A stretch of 64,000 bases of DNA from NCBI RefSeq assembly GCF_036370855.1, contig NC_088099.1:77665218-77729217 (forward strand), written 5' to 3'. Shown piece by piece: positions 61,901-64,000 of the stretch. Every line of letters begins with the position of its first letter. The first letter of the stretch is position 1. The notes below the pieces were generated by a model that did not search any database, was not told the DNA's origin, and saw only the letters and a program-made list of their open reading frames with translations. The DNA comes from Dromaius novaehollandiae. Taxonomy: Eukaryota; Chordata; Aves; Casuariiformes; Dromaiidae. The position numbers and the translations under genes were made by a program.

Positions 61901-63467
61901 CATTGACATTAGAATTCTTTTACAAGCAGTCTGACATGCATAGTCCTCTGCTCTATCGCAGCAATACAAACCTGTTAAAAGAATTAAAAACCGTTAATTA
62001 TCCAGCATATAACAAAACCCAAGACACATTACATATCAGCCTTTAGAGAAAAGTGTTCCAGGAACATTTTTTAAAATAAACTCAAATAACGATGATTCTT
62101 TTACTTGTTTTAAATGCAAACAGAGTCAACCCTGAAGAAAAGCAGGAGAAAAGTAGAATTTATAAGCCGGTTATTAAAAAAAACAATCAGCAATGCACCT
62201 ATGTACACCTAAATTTATCAGTGTATAAATTTATATGATTATATTATATAAATACGTAGTAATGTAATCTACATAGCAGACTTATACAATAATACTGTTT
62301 ATATACTAAAATTTACACAATCAAATCCTCAAGCATTTTGAGTATTTTTTTTATAATTTTCAAAAATAAAATAATTTTTATACTTACTATCTGTAGGGTT
62401 TCTCATTGGATATATACTTACTATCTGTAGGGTTTCTCATTGGATATGACTGTGTATAGTTGTTCACACAGCGTATTAGCTGAGGGCTAATAGATGCACA
62501 GTAGTTTTCAACTGCTTTAATTTGTGAAGGACCAGGAGAAGAGTCTGTCCGAAAAATTGCTTGACAATATTCCCGACAGTTTGTATGATGACCTGCATAA
62601 CTGCAACAAACTGATCCCACTGGGGAAAAAAAGAACCCACAAAACAAAAACAACAGAAAAACTTATGGGTTCCTATATATAGAAACAAGCAAATCTGTAT
62701 ACCACAGAATGATGCTCAAGGCATTGCTGGAACAAATCATGAAATTCTAGGCATCATCAAAACAATCTCTGGCTCCAGAAACACTGTGCTTATCTGTAAC
62801 TAGCCAAAGCATGTTTTCTTGTTTGGTTGGTGAAAAAAAAAGATCTAAAACTCTGTCTTGAAATCAAAGTTCAAGTCGCTAGCAAGCCAGCTGAATTTTA
62901 TCTTCAGCTGTTTTGTTTTTATTTATTTTAAAGTAACCAGACTTGTCTTCTAATTGAATTATTAGACAAAAATTAATAGGAGACAAATAAATATGGAAGC
63001 AGTATCCAAAAACTTGTTCAAAAGAGAGAGAGAGGGTATCATTCTGATTCATCCATTGTTGTCATGTTATTAAATATATAGATCTTGAGAAATATTTTTA
63101 CTAGAATTAATTCTGAGAGACCTTTCTTTTCTACAGAGACATCAATCAATAGAACCTTCATATGGAACAAAAGAGCTTCTATGCAATTATTGAAATATGA
63201 CAGAAAAGATAAAACAAACAGTCATATATAAATACTTATATAAATTATACAGGCAGTCCAATCTTCCTGTTGCTTGAGCAAGTATGTTTATGAGTGTGGT
63301 TAATTGTTGTATGCAACTAAGCTCATGTGATTTGTAAACACAGACCTACAGAATTTCTTAAATGTTAGAGGAAAGTTATAAAGAAGGATCTGAAAGGAAA
63401 ACAAGAGAAAGAAACTACTCATTATATACTTACTTTCATTTCTGTTAATACAACTAAAGAGAGCATT
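31716..63467 (-). CDS. RECK: RECK, 15 C-terminal coding exons (5' part outside the window)
   Basis: Fifteen minus-strand exons, 63434-63467 down to 31716-31931, join in consistent phase into 835 codons including the stop. In transcript order they encode the third to fifth cysteine-knot repeats (CCSYAGH..., CCDRAED..., CCAKANS...), the frizzled-like cysteine-rich region, EGF-like stretches (PCNPNPC), three Kazal-type modules ([42 protein letters not shown]) and a hydrophobic C-terminus for GPI attachment. RECK is a cell-surface regulator that restrains MMP2, MMP9, MMP14 and ADAM10, and with GPR124 is a co-receptor for WNT7A/B in brain angiogenesis. Human RECK has 971 residues; the roughly 137 missing N-terminal residues lie beyond base 64,000. 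The gene is convergent with the ZPBP-like gene; the two stops are 4.9 kb apart. Confidence 0.97.
31932..34057 (-). other. RECK intron before last exon
   Basis: Contains a GC-richer unidentified segment at about 32,530-32,860, a TA/CA microsatellite at about 32,955-33,005, and a short direct repeat with ATAATATATTTATGT units near 33,626-33,665. No exon was seen. Confidence 0.6.
32955..33005. repeat. TA/CA microsatellite
   Basis: Runs of TATATATA, then ATATATACACACACACACA. A compound dinucleotide repeat in a RECK intron. Confidence 0.9.
34058..34213 (-). CDS. RECK: RECK exon ([15 protein letters not shown])
   Basis: The 52 codons start [13 protein letters not shown] and include [20 protein letters not shown] and [10 protein letters not shown], near-identical to vertebrate RECK. 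Donor GTAGAC, acceptor TTCCAG, phase 0 on both sides. Extracellular, just before the GPI-linked C-terminus. Confidence 0.97.
38388..38445. repeat. CA/TA microsatellite
   Basis: CACACATACATA, then TATATATAAATGCG, then CACACACACACACG. An imperfect dinucleotide repeat. Confidence 0.8.
39010..39170 (+). mobile_element. CR1 LINE 3' end
   Basis: Typical CR1 3' UTR text in plus orientation: 'tggaggttttcaaaacttga', 'gcaggggttggactagatga', 'tctccagaggtccctcccat' and a terminal TCTGTGATTTTATGAT repeat-like end. It is a short, 5'-truncated copy, antisense to RECK. Confidence 0.88.
40123..40196 (-). CDS. RECK: RECK exon ([16 protein letters not shown])
   Basis: A 74-nt exon reading (G)[18 protein letters not shown], then LDTFAR, a RECK signature after the third Kazal module. 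Donor GTAAAC. The acceptor ATCATACAG is preceded by a 21-base U run (A run at 40206-40226 on plus) that serves as polypyrimidine tract. Confidence 0.96.
40197..41598 (-). other. RECK intron
   Basis: AT-rich, with a short TATATA run near 40,653. Nothing else recognised. Confidence 0.55.
41599..41809 (-). CDS. RECK: RECK exon (third Kazal module)
   Basis: Starts [20 protein letters not shown], continues through [20 protein letters not shown] and ends CKPVLAPG, phase 0 in and 1 out. The C-x6-PVCG-x-NG-x-TY-x-SVC pattern is a Kazal-type serine-protease-inhibitor-like fold. Donor GTATGT, acceptor TTTCAG. Confidence 0.97.
41810..43987 (-). other. RECK intron
   Basis: No conserved exon. A piece at 42,664-42,740 has splice-like edges (acceptor TTTTGTAG, donor GTGTGT) but is 77 nt and would break the frame, so I do not call it. 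Confidence 0.55.
43988..44180 (-). CDS. RECK: RECK exon (second Kazal module)
   Basis: Reads [40 protein letters not shown] and [14 protein letters not shown], ending YRGPCQ. This is the second Kazal-like module of RECK. Phase 2 in (AG|G) and 0 out; donor GTATGA, acceptor TATGCAG. Confidence 0.97.
44181..46270 (-). other. RECK intron
   Basis: Contains a 27-base A run (44719-44745). A minus-strand open piece at 44,868-44,988 has a good donor (GTATGT) but a poor acceptor tract, and at 121 nt would shift the frame. Confidence 0.55.
44719..44745. repeat. Poly-A tract
   Basis: Uninterrupted run of 27 A bases on the plus strand in a RECK intron. Confidence 0.95.
46271..46442 (-). CDS. RECK: RECK exon (first Kazal module)
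   Basis: Reads (G)[40 protein letters not shown], then [17 protein letters not shown]. This is the first and most canonical Kazal module, followed by the EGF-like PCNPNPC motif. Donor GTAAAA, acceptor TTTTGCAG. Confidence 0.98.
46947..47069 (-). CDS. RECK: RECK exon ([11 protein letters not shown])
   Basis: Reads (S)[20 protein letters not shown], then [20 protein letters not shown], a VWC-like cysteine motif leading to the first Kazal module. Phase 1 on both sides (A|GC in, ACA G out); donor GTAAGT, acceptor GGTTTAAG. Confidence 0.96.
47070..52527 (-). other. RECK intron of 5.5 kb
   Basis: AT-rich sequence with a TG/CATG-rich imperfect repeat at about 51,685-51,745. A GGGG-containing stretch at about 51,470-51,660 looks compositionally different but could not be identified. 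Confidence 0.5.
51685..51745. repeat. TG/CATG imperfect repeat
   Basis: Alternating GTGCATGCACATGTGAGTGTGTGTG-like units with purine-pyrimidine alternation. A degenerate dinucleotide tract. Confidence 0.75.
52528..52716 (-). CDS. RECK: RECK exon ([14 protein letters not shown])
   Basis: Reads (G)[40 protein letters not shown] and [20 protein letters not shown], then RK. Essentially the vertebrate RECK sequence. Donor GTAAGT, acceptor TATATAG, phase 1/1. Confidence 0.98.
53798..55253 (+). mobile_element. CR1 LINE, 5'-truncated, with decayed reverse transcriptase
   Basis: About 1.45 kb in plus orientation, antisense to RECK. The frame at 54140-54574 shows CR1 reverse-transcriptase text ([44 protein letters not shown]), and a following frame has the [12 protein letters not shown] and [17 protein letters not shown] blocks of the ORF2 C-terminus. 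The 3' UTR ends in TATTCTGTGATTCTGTGAAA. Frame breaks and the missing 5' part mean it is dead. The left boundary is approximate. Confidence 0.93.
54140..54574 (+). pseudogene. CR1 ORF2 reverse-transcriptase remnant
   Basis: A 144-codon open stretch within the CR1 copy covering palm-domain blocks of a non-LTR reverse transcriptase. Neighbouring blocks lie in other frames, the catalytic aspartate box is altered (STDDTKL where YADDTKL-like text is usual) and the 5' half is missing, so no active enzyme is expected. Confidence 0.85.
56453..56593 (-). CDS. RECK: RECK exon ([16 protein letters not shown])
   Basis: Reads (S)[20 protein letters not shown], then [20 protein letters not shown] and PYLCVP. 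This is the EGF-like stretch upstream of the CKLGEAS exon. Donor GTAAGG, acceptor TTTTCAG, phase 1/1. Confidence 0.97.
56594..58013 (-). other. RECK intron
   Basis: AT-rich unique sequence; nothing recognised. Confidence 0.5.
58014..58150 (-). CDS. RECK: RECK exon ([19 protein letters not shown])
   Basis: Reads [40 protein letters not shown], then LDTYL; part of the frizzled-like cysteine-rich region. Donor GTAAGT at 58013 downwards, acceptor ATCTGAAG, phase 2 in and 1 out. Confidence 0.97.
58151..58886 (-). other. RECK intron
   Basis: A 0.74 kb intron with no recognisable content beyond splice signals. Confidence 0.5.
58887..59099 (-). CDS. RECK: RECK exon (frizzled-like region)
   Basis: Reads [60 protein letters not shown] and [10 protein letters not shown]. 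The cysteine spacing is that of the RECK frizzled-like domain. Donor GTAAGT; acceptor TTTTTTTTAAG. Phase 2 on both sides. Confidence 0.97.
59100..60086 (-). other. RECK intron
   Basis: AT-rich, no gene or mobile element recognised. Confidence 0.5.
60087..60266 (-). CDS. RECK: RECK exon (fifth cysteine-knot repeat)
   Basis: Reads [40 protein letters not shown], then [20 protein letters not shown]. It completes the fifth CC repeat, started by [10 protein letters not shown] in the exon before. Donor GTAGGA, acceptor GTTTCAG. Confidence 0.97.
60267..61703 (-). other. RECK intron
   Basis: AT-rich intron of 1.4 kb; nothing recognised. Confidence 0.5.
61704..61971 (-). CDS. RECK: RECK exon (fourth cysteine-knot repeat)
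   Basis: Reads [20 protein letters not shown], then [60 protein letters not shown] and NSSTC. It holds the fourth CC repeat, implicated with the first in GPR124/WNT7 co-reception. The donor is GTCAGT, the acceptor TTAACAG. Confidence 0.97.
61972..62421 (-). other. RECK intron with duplicated donor
   Basis: A short AT-rich intron. Its first bases in transcript direction contain a second copy of the preceding exon end and donor (see the repeat at 62379-62447). Confidence 0.8.
62379..62447 (-). repeat. 34-bp-period tandem duplication spanning a RECK exon end and splice donor
   Basis: Two copies at a spacing of 34 bases are identical over 35 aligned positions. Each contains the exon end (CCAATGAGAAACCCTACAG on minus) and the donor ATA|GTAAGT. 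The upstream donor (exon edge 62422) keeps the frame into the LYCCDRAED exon. The downstream copy (edge 62388) would add 34 nt and create TAG at the junction. Confidence 0.95.
62422..62619 (-). CDS. RECK: RECK exon (third cysteine-knot repeat)
   Basis: Reads [60 protein letters not shown], then RNPTD. It is the third CC repeat. The chosen end (62422) restores codon AGT and the canonical DS-LYCC junction. Acceptor TTCCCCAG. Confidence 0.96.
62620..63433 (-). other. RECK intron
   Basis: AT-rich, with a short GA run (63,024-63,035). Nothing else recognised. Confidence 0.5.
63434..63467 (-). CDS. RECK: RECK small exon ([11 protein letters not shown])
   Basis: A 34-nt exon, [11 protein letters not shown] plus the first base of the Met codon completed by the next exon (M-GSVCC). 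It matches vertebrate RECK between the second and third CC repeats. Acceptor GTTTTCAG, donor GTAAGT. Confidence 0.95.
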
Positions 63468-64000
63468 CTGAAAACAAAACAAAAATGCAGTTACAAGTAA
63501 GAAAACTTCAAATGCATATTTAAGTGCCAGTCATTTCTTATTATGAGCCAATTCAATTTAGTTATTGCTCTAATTCAGTCTAACCTGGAACAAGGAAAAA
63601 TATTGTATAAAAATAGTGAAAGTAGGAAATGGAAATTCTGCTTGCACTCTTAATGAAATACATAAATATTCAACCAACTAAATAGGAAGATTTTTCCAGA
63701 CTACATCAGAAATGATACCCTGGAATACGATGTACCAAAATGTTTTATTGATTATTATTATTTTAAAGAATCTACAAGGAAAAGAAAACTGTGCACATTC
63801 ACACATGCAAATAGAAAATCTTAGGAAATTCAAAAACAATATGGCTTACAAGTTAAAGCCAAGAACTAAGATGAATGGCAATTTTGTGTGCTTTTCTCAA
63901 TGTTAAACTGGAGCAAGCTGCCAATTTTCACTTCAAGGTTGGACTTTTAAGCACTATGTAGTTTAATCACAACATGCATCACACTAGAAATACAGCCTTA
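63468..64000 (-). other. RECK intron, continues beyond window
   Basis: Intronic sequence toward the upstream RECK exons, which lie outside the window. No exon was recognised here. Confidence 0.7.

Noticed and set aside
1-64000. Search for tRNA, rRNA, CRISPR arrays, prokaryotic operons or viral genes
   Set aside because: None seen. The window is ordinary vertebrate intron-rich DNA with CR1 as the only clear mobile element family.

Overview
This 64 kb window is vertebrate nuclear DNA, most probably from a bird. It is AT-rich, has long introns with GT-AG signals and one CpG island, and carries several CR1 LINE fragments, the dominant avian/reptilian retrotransposon. Species cannot be read from the sequence. 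RECK lies on human 9p13, and human chromosome 9 is largely orthologous to the avian Z, so Z-linkage is a reasonable inference that the sequence itself does not show.

Two multi-exon genes face each other tail to tail. On the plus strand, from a CpG island at about 0.9-1.4 kb to a stop codon at 26,795, I assemble a ten-exon gene. All junction phases agree and it gives a 510-residue protein: signal peptide, Ig-like/Sp38 (zona pellucida binding protein, ZPBP) domain, an extra C-terminal cysteine module of the ephrin-receptor-like (GCC2/GCC3) type, one transmembrane helix and a cytoplasmic tail of about 110 residues. ZPBP and ZPBP2, as I recall them, are secreted acrosomal matrix proteins that lack the helix and tail. 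This looks like a third, membrane-anchored member of the sperm Sp38 family and is the most interesting object here.

On the minus strand, 63,467 down to 31,716, lie the last 15 coding exons of RECK, the GPI-anchored, Kazal-containing metalloprotease regulator and WNT7 co-receptor. They encode 834 residues and are all in phase. The first part of the gene (roughly 137 residues by comparison with the human protein) lies beyond the right edge. A 34-35 bp tandem duplication has copied the end of one RECK exon together with its splice donor.

Region by region: 1-0.4 kb old CR1; 0.9-1.4 kb promoter CpG island and exon 1; 1.2-26.8 kb ZPBP-like gene with CR1 pieces in introns at 7.4-8.0, 18.1-18.8 and 25.4-25.9 kb; 26.8-31.7 kb intergenic plus the RECK 3' UTR; 31.7-64 kb RECK, with a CR1 3' end at 39.0-39.2 kb and a 1.45 kb antisense CR1 with decayed reverse transcriptase at 53.8-55.25 kb. 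No tRNA, rRNA, CRISPR or other gene was recognised. All assignments come from reading the sequence and from memory of the families; no search was run.
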